The notes under the pieces were generated by a model that was not told where the DNA came from, did no database searches, and was given only the letters and a program-made list of their open reading frames with translations. Made by a program: the position numbers and the translations under genes. Of a DNA stretch of 64,000 nt, positions 45,446 through 54,353 are shown piece by piece (position 1 is the stretch's first letter; each line of letters begins with the position of its first letter). The DNA comes from Erigeron canadensis (Eukaryota; Streptophyta; Magnoliopsida; Asterales; Asteraceae), in NCBI RefSeq assembly GCF_010389155.1, contig NC_057764.1, positions 6,510,001 to 6,574,000 on the forward strand. Direction: 5' to 3'.

Positions 45446-46329
45446 TCATGTACCTTTCACCTTTTCAACAATCCAATCATTCGCTCGACCAAAAGTATCA
45501 ACAACCATCATCAGCTCCTCTTTCTCACTTGTTGATAAATTCGAGCACAATTCTTCAGATAACTTAACATTACCATGAGAGACAACAGACTTCAAATGGC
45601 TATAAAGCTTATGGACCTTGGCACACGGGCCATCCGTTGGTTTAAGAAAAGGTTCCGCAGTCGCTTTCAACTCACCATCCTTTTTCTCAAGCTTCTTATC
45701 CAACCATTTGTCAACCTGCGAATCTATAGAACTAACACAAGCAGCTTCAACCGAGTTAGCATCATTAGGTAAAGAAACAGAACAAGTGTTCATAAATGTA
45801 ACCGACTCATCTCCTCCTCTTAAAGTAAGTTTTCCATGTCCGACCTCAAGTTTAGCATCGGCCGTGGCAAGGAATGGTCTCCCTAAGATAATAGGCACAT
45901 CTAATGCTTCATCTGCTTCAATAATCTCAAAATCAACAGGAAAAACCAAACCGCCCACCTTAACTAACACATCTTCTAGAATTCCCATTGGCCTAATTTC
46001 AGATTTATCGGCCAAATGTATTTTCATTTTAATCAGTTTTGGTTCTCCTAAATTTAGTTTAGAATAAATCGATCAAGGCATTAGATTAATACTTGCTCCT
46101 GAATCGTTTAAGGCTCTTTTCACAGATAAATTACCAATCTTACAAGGTATGGTAAAACTACCTGGATCCCCGCGTTTCTCTGGTAACCTACCTGTCATTG
46201 CTGCTGAGCAAACATCCTCAAGCCCTGTAGTCACCACTCTCGCTAGATTCTTCATATTCATCAGAATTTGTCTCAAACACTTTGCATAACCTGACATCTA
46301 CACAATTGCATCTAAAAATGGAATGTTAA
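45446..46329 (-). pseudogene. Gag end and aspartic protease of the reverse-strand Athila relative
   Basis: The reverse frame from 46297 reads through KRGDPGSFTIPCKIG to the catalytic ALNDSGASINLMP, so the protease aspartate is present. A TGA at about 46071 follows immediately, then IHLADKSEIRPMG, VDFEIIEADEALDVPIILGR and PFLATADAKLEVG in the same frame. After the protease comes a lysine-rich, acidic tail of about 100 residues with no RT similarity, ending at TGA 45446, after which the sequence is non-coding 3' region. Ending the product after protease seems to be the design of this element and not a random truncation, because the tail is not part of the normal Athila protease-RT linker. The upstream gag is beyond the insertion at 46330. 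Confidence 0.7.
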
Positions 46330-46681
46330 TGTTAGTGCATGATTCTCGATGACAGTATATAATTAAGATAGTGTTCACCGTGGAAACACATGCATCTTAA
46401 CTTCACTGTTGGAAGTACATTAAGTTAATATCTCAACTGCTACTAAAGCACAGAAACAATATTAACTTAATGACTCTTTACATGTTATGTCTAAAACCTG
46501 CAACGCACAAATAATAAACAAACATATAAACATATGTTGGATCCCAAATGGCTTTCACAAAATATGCCAAGGTAATATTAAGGACAAACGGTAATTACAA
46601 GATAATTACAAGACTTGAATAAATAAGCAAATATGCTTCAGATATCTAGAATGCTTATGTCACCGAAAATCATGCACTAAC
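46330..46681 (-). repeat. 3' LTR (352 bp) with 15-bp terminal inverted repeats
   Basis: Both ends are TGTTAGTGCATGATT in inverted orientation, a perfect 15-bp match. On the reverse strand it is preceded by GTCAAGGGGGAGAC (46695-46682), a purine tract like that of the forward copia elements (GTCAAGGGGGAG). That makes it an LTR and not a stand-alone inverted-repeat transposon. No 5-bp duplication can be tested in this window. Confidence 0.7.
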
Positions 46682-46906
46682 AGTCTCCCCCTTGACATTA
46701 GCATCTAGATATGATCTTCATGTCTTCGTTTATCATCCTAAGTGGTGGCCAAAAAAACCATCTTCAAGAACTTCAGGTATTCTCTATTTTCTTCTGCTCT
46801 TCCTCTTCCTTTTGACTTGAGCTTATTTCTCAAAATCTGAGTCAGACTCTGTCAGTGAATCTGTGCTTCTGCCTGCAACATGTTTACAAGCTCTTTCTTG
46901 ATCTGC

Positions 46907-49417
46907 CTAAGATCCTGGATCCTTTGGCTTGATCATTTCGGCCATTGCATTTTGATATGCCACGTTATCGTGTCCGAACTTGATAAAGATCTCGTTCTTC
47001 AGATTCAAGGTAACAGAAGAGTCAGATGATAAAACATCATCTCCAGAAAGAAATGGAACACTCTGATGACCAACTCCTACATCTCCAGTTGATCGTTCCT
47101 GGATACCAACTCTTACATCTCCAGTTGGTGTGGGACCAACATCGGCAGGTGCTTTTCCCTTGTCTTCAGCTGTGGGGGCTCGAGAGGTACCAGCAGCACC
47201 AGGCTGGCTTTGCTCCCCCTGAGATATGGCAGTCCTCGTGCCCATTGGGAATCTTGAAGTCTCTCTTTGTCTGCTAGGATCATCTCCCTCGTCCTCTCTA
47301 CCTTCCCTCCTAAGGGCATCATCCTTGCAGGTTGGCTGTATCTCCCCCTGAGACTTAAGATTTTCAATAATCTCATTCAGCTGGTCATAGTCGTTATCGA
47401 AGGTTGTCAAACCCGCAGTCTGGCTCTTTATAACTTCATTGTGGTTTTCCAATATTTCGGCAACCAGTTTCAGGTGCTTGGTTGTCTCAGATTGAATAGT
47501 TTGTAGAGCCTCTTGCCTTGTTCGAAGCTGAGCATTCTTTGCCCTCAGCTCTTCAAGCTCCTGATGATGTGATGCTTCCTGCTTAGACAATATTTCTGTC
47601 AAGCTAGCAACCAAGGCCCTCATATCAGCCACTTGCTTAACCAACCCTGATATAACATCATTGTCGGTACTAGAGCTACTTGGTTGTGAAGACATCACTG
47701 ATGGTCGAGGCGGGATAAATGGTGGTGCAGTTGGTATTAACACAGACGGTCTGATAGTAGATACATGTGGTTGCTGAAATGCAAAAGGTTCAACAACCGG
47801 AAGTGTAACTGTAGTATATGGAGCTGATGTTGTTGCCGTACTGGTGAAAGATGTGAATGCAGACCCTGTAGTTGAAAGCCTGATTCTTAAGCTTGTTGGA
47901 TCAAACGGTGTCCTCATCATCAATCCTTTATCTGCTCCCCTAGGTCTAGCAGTTACCTACTCAGTATCTCTCTGCACATGCTCAGACTCATGCCTTTGTT
48001 CTTCTTCAACTACCACACTCATCATTGCACTAAGTCTTGGAGACTTTTGTGTGCCAGATGTGCCTTCATCAGCTCTTTGTCTCCTCCTAGACTGTAAAGG
48101 CGAACTATCTTCTTCATCCTCCTCCTCAGGCTGGTAATCTGCATCAGCCTTTAGTTCCTTTCTCAGATTGAGCAGCACGCTTTTCTTGTATAAGCCTGCG
48201 TGCTCGTTCTTGAGGGTCCTCTTGACCATCATCATCACTGGAGCTGTCCTCTGTACTGCTCTCAGTGGCATGATGATCATTATTTGCCTCATCATCGGCC
48301 TCGTGATCCTCAAACATCTCATCAATCTTTGCCTCAAGATCTGCATGAGCATTATAATGTTGAACCTGATTGATATCATCATTAGGTTCCAACATTTGCC
48401 GTGCAAGCTCCGCAGCTGCTTCAGCATTACCTTGACCTTGTTCCACTTGAAAGAACAAGTCATCGACAGCTTCAACATTTATTGGAGGCGGTTGCACTTG
48501 TGGCTGTTGTTGTTGTTGTTGTACTTGGTGTGCTGTAGGTCGTTGAGGAACTTGCTGTGGAGCTGCAGCAACATTTTCTTCAACATCTAATCCATCATGG
48601 GCAAATCCATCATTATCTGGTGCGATGTATGCCGGATTGATGACTGCACCAAATAAAGGTTTGGCTCTTGGTTGAGCTGGAGGTGGGAGTGAACCTCTAT
48701 ACTTGTAACTATCAGAAAATATGCGATTAGGCATAGTAGTTACACGCCCTACAAGACCCACCTGTGGAAGATTGGGCAGACGAGCATTGATGATCATCAT
48801 GATAAAACGAGGATACATCAAAAACCGCTCGTTGGCAACTGCACCAATTTGCCTTCTAATCTCGTTGAAGAAGTAACGAGATAAGCTATAAGGCTTATTC
48901 AGCACAAGGGAGACAACTTGGGACTCGACCTCGATATTCAGCTTATCATACCCGGTCTTTCTGTTGCTAGGAGCCACCAGAACTACGTGACTGAAGAACT
49001 TCCATTTTCCATTAATGCAGTTCTTCGTGAAAGTATTCTGATTAGGGTCCCCAACATAACCCATTCTTCTGAAAACTCCATATTTAAGCGCCTGTGGGTA
49101 TGTGATTGGACCATTTGCTCCTCCCTCTTGGGCTTCAGTACCCAATCCAAGAATCTAGACCAAATCCTGAGGAGTGAATTGGATGACCTGATTGTTCACC
49201 GTTGCTTCAATCCTTGGATTTCCTCCATCAATGTATCTAGCAGAGGCCCAGAATTGACTAAGATAAGTCAATCTGATCACTGGGTTGGCAGTGAGAACCC
49301 TTCGAATTCTGGATCATTGAAAGAATTCCAGAATAGGAACAAACTCTGCTGCGTTCGCCTGGTTGACTTCCAGATTAATCTAGTAATTATGATTACTGTG
49401 GAATTGTCTGTCAGCCA
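46907..49417 (-). pseudogene. Extra 3' ORF of the reverse copia element
   Basis: The reverse ATG at 49417 (MADRQFHSNHNY) directly follows ATATCTTTTGCAG, an acceptor-like string. Stops after codon 12, in FQ-stop-SRI and in DLV-stop-ILG break the first 270 bases. From 49145 the frame is open to 48144 (KYGVFRRMGYVGDP, NKPYSLSRYFFNEI, FLMYPRFIMMIIN), then shifts near 48170 and meets a stop at 47957. It continues to the stop at 46907. The domain order matches the other copies: N-terminal domain, poly-Gln (about 48505-48525), acidic region, Pro/Ser/Thr-rich part, a coiled coil (about 47600-47370) and an acidic linker. There is no WFYD/GCQY exon before the purine tract, so this version ends earlier. 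Confidence 0.7.
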
Positions 49418-49493
49418 TCTGCAAAAGATATATACAACAAACAAGTGGTTAGCAACAACAATAAAGTCAAACCTTAAAGTTCTTAATCATTTC

Positions 49494-49940
49494 CTAACCC
49501 CTGAAACATCTTGTTTCATCGGCTTCAGAAATGTTATCAACTTTAATCTTCAACAAACTATGTCAATCCTTAAGGTGTCGAACAATTTTCTAAGCCCCTA
49601 GAAGTTTTAGTTCTATAGGCTCTGAGAATGCTACTGACCTTAACTATCGATAATTAATGTCAAGATTAAAACTCGTAATCAATTTTCTAAGCCCCTGAAA
49701 CATCTTGTTTCATCGGCTCTGGAAAGTGTTATCAATTTTAATTATTGACAAGCATTGTCAAGTCTTAAAACTCTTAATCAATTTCTAAGCCCCTGAAACA
49801 TCTTGTTTCACCGGCTCCGAAATGATTATCAGTTTTAGTTATTGACAGGCAATATCAAAGTTTACTGTCCTTAATCATTTTCTAAGCCCCTAAAACACTT
49901 TGTTTCATCGGCTCCGAAAGGATTATCCACTTTAAACTAT
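49494..49940 (-). repeat. 97-bp tandem repeat with hairpin core, about 4.5 copies
   Basis: CTAAGCCCCTGAAAC-type unit starts fall at 49494, 49590, 49687, 49785 and 49882, a period of 96-98 bp. Three units hold TGAAACATCTTGTTTCA, a 7-bp stem with a 3-base loop; in the others the stem is degraded or partly compensated. It lies just upstream of the reverse ORF start and is cut by the forward element at 49950. Confidence 0.85.
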
Positions 49941-50214
49941 GATATATATTGTTGATGCACGTTGATGTGACAACAGCAACTTAGATTTAATATGTTGTTT
50001 AGATTGAGACATTATGTTAATTTATGTCGTATCTATATATGTAATTGATAGATTATGGACTTTATGTTTTGGTAATGATCGATTACATGTTTTGGAGTTG
50101 TATATATATATATGTGTTATGTATGATGTTTGTTGTGTGATATACAAGTACAAACATAATATGTGTTAGGATTCCTTAAGATGAAACACTTAGGAATATA
50201 ACCAAGTATTACAT

Positions 50215-50362
50215 CTAACGAAGATAAAGTATATCTTCGTTAGAGGCAAACGAAGATAAACTTCGTTTGGTACAAACGAAGATTAACTTCGTTAGATGGG
50301 CTGGCAGCTAAGTTCGTAAGAACAAAGCCCAGCAACCCAGTTCGACCTGAAACATATATATA
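50215..50362 (+). promoter_or_regulatory. LTR promoter: AACGAAG/CTTCGTT hairpins plus TATA box
   Basis: CTAACGAAGATA/TATCTTCGTTAG (12-bp stem, 50215-50243), AAACGAAG/CTTCGTTT (50248-50268) and AAACGAAG/CTTCGTT (50274-50293) stand in a row. TATATATA follows at 50354, 61 bp after the last hairpin. The arrangement is repeated at 59992-60117 in front of the extra ORF. Confidence 0.6.
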
Positions 50363-50516
50363 CGAACGAATACCCTAAGATCATAGATGTTCGACATACA
50401 AGTACTCCAGACACCTAAGTTCGTTCTATAGCTTATAGAAACGAAGATAGCACAATACGGCTGATTATTTACTTGATAATTAGCGATATACCAGTTTACT
50501 AATCAAACTAGTTATC

Positions 50517-50539
50517 TCGTGAGGATTCCGCACTCACGA
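50517..50539 (+). other. Conserved LTR hairpin with 9-nt loop (intact copia element)
   Basis: TCGTGAG, loop GATTCCGCA, CTCACGA. It lies about 54 nt upstream of the primer site, so it would be in the leader of genomic RNA. See 39753-39775 for the covarying partner. Confidence 0.78.
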
Positions 50540-50592
50540 CATAATCATAGACGATCTCGAGAGCGATCTATAGCTATCGAGGGACTTATAAG

Positions 50593-50605
50593 TGGTATCA
50601 GAGCC
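50593..50605 (+). other. Primer binding site (initiator tRNA-Met)
   Basis: TGGTATCAGAGCC, the standard initiator-Met site of plant copia elements, two bases after the LTR. Confidence 0.92.
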
Positions 50606-50969
50606 AATCGATTTCTTATCGAAGGTTCGAGATCGTTTTGTTTGATTCTTTTCTCTGAAAATCAACCTCCCGACACCCTTACTGTCGCTAACTTCGTTTT
50701 CTCAAACGAATTTAGCAAACGAAATTAACCTCATCTTCGTTTCGAGTTCTTCCAACGTTTTTAGCTTTATTTTCGTTAAGTTCCTTCAAACGAATTTCAA
50801 GTTATCTTCGTTACTCTCACCTTACGGATTTTGCTTTATCTTCGTTCTTTCCTTCAAACGAAGATAATTCTATCTTCGTTTCCTCCTGCAAACGAAGTTA
50901 ATCCTATCTTCGTTTCTCTCATTCAAACGAATTTAAGATCTATCTTCGTTCAGTGCAAAAAATTCCGAA
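50606..50969 (+). other. Gag leader rich in AACGAA/TTCGTT words
   Basis: Some fifteen AACGAA or TTCGTT words in about 260 bp (50690-50957), alternating in orientation, so many can pair locally. No ORF is supported. The leader ends at the gag ATG. Confidence 0.7.
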
Positions 50970-53900
50970 ATGGCTTCCTCGTCAACCAACACTGCTGTTG
51001 CTCAATACCTGAATTCTCTTGTCTATCATGATCATCTCGTTGGACGTACTAATTCTCCACCGAAGTTAGTTTCATTGGCTGACTTCTGGGCGTGGAGAGG
51101 TCGATTTGAAGATTATATTCAACGAGAAGATTTGAATATGTGGATTATGATCACTGAAGGATATGAATGGCCAACTCTTACTGTAAACGGTGTTACAACT
51201 AATTACAAAGTAGGAGAATTAAAAGGTGAAGAAAAATCCTTGTATGCTGTTGAAGTTAAGGCTCTTTCTACTCTTAGAATGTGCATTCCTCAAGAATTAG
51301 TGCACTTGTTTCCTAAACAGGAGTACAAGACTTCCAAGCAACTGTTCGATGCTATTGAAGCTCACTGTGAAGGTGATCCATTATTGAAGCAAAATCGAGT
51401 TAAGATGCTTAAGAAACAATTTGATTGCTTTAATGCTACCAAGAACGAACTAGTTGAGGATCTTATCTTGAGATTTCAACATCTTCTTGCTGAGTTAGCC
51501 TATTTTGATCTTAAGTATACTCCTACTGAGATAGTGGATAAATTCTTGGATGGTCTGCCGAAAGCTTATAAAGAATTTCGTCATGGATTGCAAGAAAGAG
51601 CTGATTATGCATCTCTTCGTATAGATGGTGTTATATCCACATTAAGAAACAGAGAAATGAAGGATAAGGCAAAGGATCTCCAAGACAACTTCACACAAGA
51701 TCCATCTCTTTATCATGCCACTATGAAGAATCCTACAGCTGATATTAATGCATTCTTTTCTGGAGTTGGTTCTTCTGGCACGAAAGAAGGTCCTAATTGT
51801 GTTATGGATGGAGATGATTCTGCAGGTTTCATGGCTTCTGATGCTGGTTTCAAGGCTCGAAAGACAAATGAGAATGCCAAGCCTGGAAATATGTCGTTTG
51901 GTAACATTTCATCTACTTCTGCTGGTTACAAGTCTATGCCTATGGATATGAAATCTGCTGAGGGAAGGATGAATGTCTTTGCTGCAATGTGTGCTGCACA
52001 TGAAGCTTTTGTTGCTGGGAGGATCACGGATCCAGCACTCATTGATGAAGATTATGACCAAATAGATCCAGATGATGTTGAAGAAATGGATCTGAAATGG
52101 AATTTGGCGATGATCACTAGGAGAGTGCAAAGGTTTATGCAGCGAACAGGTCGACAGCTTATTGGGGGTACTCAGGGCTTTGACAAGTCAAAGGTTAAGT
52201 GCTATAATTGCGATGGCTTTGGACATTTTGCCAAAGAATGTCAACGACCAAAGAGAGATGTCAACATTACCCCTACCCGTCAAGATAGAGGTGGTAATCG
52301 TCCTTTTAATCAGAATGCAAGTAGAGCTCTCTTGTTGACTGAAGATACTACTGGAAATAGCAATGACAAGGCTACCGTAGCTGCTCAACCTGATGGTTCT
52401 TATGTCTGGAATCTTCCACAGGATGAGACTAATAATGCTTATTTGGCCGAAATAGTTGATGATATGGCTCAAATAGCAGATTCTGTTGAGGATTTCTTGG
52501 ACACCTCAGTTTACCACAGTGATGAGCATCTGTATGAAAATGCTCAAAGCTCGAACTTGGAATCTTCTACTCAGGTATATGACACTGATTCTGAGTCGGA
52601 TGAAGAGGTTGAGGTTGCTGATACGAAAGATTCTGGAGAGGTGAACGCTGCTGAGAACAAAGACGATTATGCTACTGAAAAGGTTGAAAAGACGATTGAA
52701 GAGCAGATGAAAGAGTGTGAAATTCCAGCAGGCATGAGTGTGGATGACTTTGTTGCGTACATGGCAGACTGCAAAGAAGCAGATCAACAGGTATCTTATT
52801 CTCTTCGTACTATTGTTCATGTTTGCCAAATTGTTAATCGAATGTTTGATGAAATTGAACAAAAGAATGAACGAATTAAGCATTTAGAATCCGTTGTTAA
52901 TGCTGCTCATGAAGAAAGAGATAAATTAATTAAAAAAGATTTAACTGTCACTGAAAGAGAAAGATTTTTAAAGGATAGGATTAAATCTTTAGAGTCTGAC
53001 ATTAATGCTATGAAAGACAAAGTTAAACATGCTGTGGCTGTAGAAAGAGTAGGTGGTGAAGCTTATGCATTATTAGCTAAGAAGTGTTCTACTATTGAGA
53101 AAGAATTGGCTGATGCTAGAATAGAAATAGTGGACTTACAAGCTAAGGTTGATTCAGGTAGACATGATGAGCTTTTGATGCATATGCAAAAATTTGGGGA
53201 CTCTCCATCTAAGAGTTCTGACTCTGCTAAGGTTTCTTACAATAGCATGCCTCCTCCTTTCAACAATAATTATACTCCTGTAGAACCTAATATCCCGGAA
53301 GTCCTACTTCAACCTAGTGTTGATGTTGGTAAATCTCAAGACTCGTCTCCTAAGCCTACTTTGACTGAGGAGACAACAGTGTCTAAAGGAGTTTCTTCTC
53401 AACCTACCAAGGAAGAGAAATTGAAAGGTGTTGTCCTAGATTCGTCCACTTCTTATGGTCAAAAAGACAGTATTACTCACTTTACACTTCGTAAGAGTAG
53501 TAGGGTCTACACTGAGTTAGAATTCCCGTTATCATTAATTGACCCTAAGAGGATTGATAAAGTCTGGGATGTTGATATTAAGGATATGAAGCGATTAAGT
53601 CAGTTGCGTCAAACTCCTTTACCTAAGCAGTCTAGGAATAGTCAATCTGAAGATGAATTAGTTGTTAATGTCGAAGCAACTAAGGCTTTGAAGCATATCT
53701 TAATGCCTGCTCGAAAGAAGTCCCCAAGTAAGTCTAGGACATCACCGACCAAACGAGACCATAAGGATCCTAGTAAAACAAGTAAATCAGTGGACAATAG
53801 TGTATCTGTAAGTACCAATAATAAGGTAGATACAAAGAAACAACCTAAGGTCCTCTCTTGCTTTGCTTGTCATGAAAAAGGTCATGTTTACAGTGTATGT

Positions 53901-54353
53901 CCTAATCGACCTCGGCGATCAGGTTCTCCTTCAAAGGTTACCACCTCGGAAGGTAAAAGGGGGTTGGGTAATGCTAAACAGGTTTATGAAACTAAAGTTC
54001 AATCTTCTTCAAAACTGTTTACTATCCCTCAACGACGTGACTCTCCACCAAAAGGTTCTTCTCCTATGGGACAAAGATTCACTACCCCCAGTGGGAGTTC
54101 AAGTCGGTCACACACACCTTCAAGTCGTAATTTCTTTTATGACCGAAATCATTCAAGTGTTCGACCTTCTTTTGGCCTTCATTCCCCAAGACCTTCTCCA
54201 ACGAACGGTCAGAAGTCTTCTCCAGTTAGAAGACAAGTTGAGAATCAAGTCACACCCATGGCTTCTAGCAATGGATATTGGACTGAACTGATTCTCAAGG
54301 ATGAGAAGGGACGACCCAAACCTATGAAGGTTTGGGTCCCCAATGATAACTAA
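50970..54353 (+). CDS. gag: Sirevirus-type Gag, 1127 residues, two zinc knuckles
   Basis: A complete open frame from ATG 50970. The N-terminal ~230 residues form a copia-type gag domain (UBN2-like; WAWRGRFEDYIQREDLNMW and the helix RVKMLKKQFDCF). CCHC knuckle 1 is CYNCDGFGHFAKEC at about residues 411-424. A long acidic region (about 530-590) and a heptad-rich coiled coil (about 620-735) follow. Knuckle 2, CFACHEKGHVYSVC, lies at about 963-976, then a Ser/Pro/Arg-rich tail to the UAA at 54351. Great length and a coiled coil are known Sirevirus gag traits. ESSTQVYDTDSE at about residue 533 resembles the TQ-type motif bound by dynein light chain LC8, an interaction reported for Sirevirus Gag; I only infer it here. 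The protein forms particles and packages RNA. Confidence 0.92.
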   Translation: MASSSTNTAVAQYLNSLVYHDHLVGRTNSPPKLVSLADFWAWRGRFEDYIQREDLNMWIMITEGYEWPTLTVNGVTTNYKVGELKGEEKSLYAVEVKALSTLRMCIPQELVHLFPKQEYKTSKQLFDAIEAHCEGDPLLKQNRVKMLKKQFDCFNATKNELVEDLILRFQHLLAELAYFDLKYTPTEIVDKFLDGLPKAYKEFRHGLQERADYASLRIDGVISTLRNREMKDKAKDLQDNFTQDPSLYHATMKNPTADINAFFSGVGSSGTKEGPNCVMDGDDSAGFMASDAGFKARKTNENAKPGNMSFGNISSTSAGYKSMPMDMKSAEGRMNVFAAMCAAHEAFVAGRITDPALIDEDYDQIDPDDVEEMDLKWNLAMITRRVQRFMQRTGRQLIGGTQGFDKSKVKCYNCDGFGHFAKECQRPKRDVNITPTRQDRGGNRPFNQNASRALLLTEDTTGNSNDKATVAAQPDGSYVWNLPQDETNNAYLAEIVDDMAQIADSVEDFLDTSVYHSDEHLYENAQSSNLESSTQVYDTDSESDEEVEVADTKDSGEVNAAENKDDYATEKVEKTIEEQMKECEIPAGMSVDDFVAYMADCKEADQQVSYSLRTIVHVCQIVNRMFDEIEQKNERIKHLESVVNAAHEERDKLIKKDLTVTERERFLKDRIKSLESDINAMKDKVKHAVAVERVGGEAYALLAKKCSTIEKELADARIEIVDLQAKVDSGRHDELLMHMQKFGDSPSKSSDSAKVSYNSMPPPFNNNYTPVEPNIPEVLLQPSVDVGKSQDSSPKPTLTEETTVSKGVSSQPTKEEKLKGVVLDSSTSYGQKDSITHFTLRKSSRVYTELEFPLSLIDPKRIDKVWDVDIKDMKRLSQLRQTPLPKQSRNSQSEDELVVNVEATKALKHILMPARKKSPSKSRTSPTKRDHKDPSKTSKSVDNSVSVSTNNKVDTKKQPKVLSCFACHEKGHVYSVCPNRPRRSGSPSKVTTSEGKRGLGNAKQVYETKVQSSSKLFTIPQRRDSPPKGSSPMGQRFTTPSGSSSRSHTPSSRNFFYDRNHSSVRPSFGLHSPRPSPTNGQKSSPVRRQVENQVTPMASSNGYWTELILKDEKGRPKPMKVWVPNDN

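Larger units (their letters stand above)
41995..46329 (-). mobile_element. Athila-related element, reverse strand, gag-protease only
   Basis: Read on the reverse strand: gag end and protease (46329-45446), then directly the conserved Athila 3' non-coding region (to 43177), purine tract and LTR (43176-41995). RT, RNase H, integrase and env-like ORF are absent, although the flanking non-coding blocks match the full element at 8200-8270 and 11160-12479. Its 5' side is interrupted at 46330 by another element and must lie to the right of this window. The product could only work with enzymes supplied in trans. Confidence 0.75.
46330..49949 (-). mobile_element. Copia-like element with extra 3' ORF, reverse strand, partial
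   Basis: On the reverse strand: a hairpin repeat array (49940-49494), extra ORF (49417-46907), purine tract and 3' LTR (46681-46330). The ORF is homologous to those in the two forward Sirevirus-like elements, so I place it with them, although its LTR is short and different. Gag, pol and the 5' LTR are not in the window; they should lie beyond the forward element inserted at 49950. It is nested in the gag of the reverse Athila relative. Confidence 0.7.
49950..50590 (+). repeat. 5' LTR of the intact copia element
   Basis: 641 bp from TGTTGATGCACG. Three hairpins occupy 50215-50293. TATATATA lies at about 50354. A covarying hairpin is at 50517-50539. The right end is set by the primer site and is approximate by a few bases, since the terminus reads CTTATA and not the usual CA. 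Confidence 0.85.

Noticed and set aside
46330..46681. Stand-alone inverted-repeat DNA transposon
   Set aside because: A copia-type purine tract and extra ORF lie directly beside it, and no target duplication flanks it; an LTR fits better.
49494..49940. CRISPR-like array
   Set aside because: Repeats are contiguous 97-bp units without unique spacers, in a plant genome.
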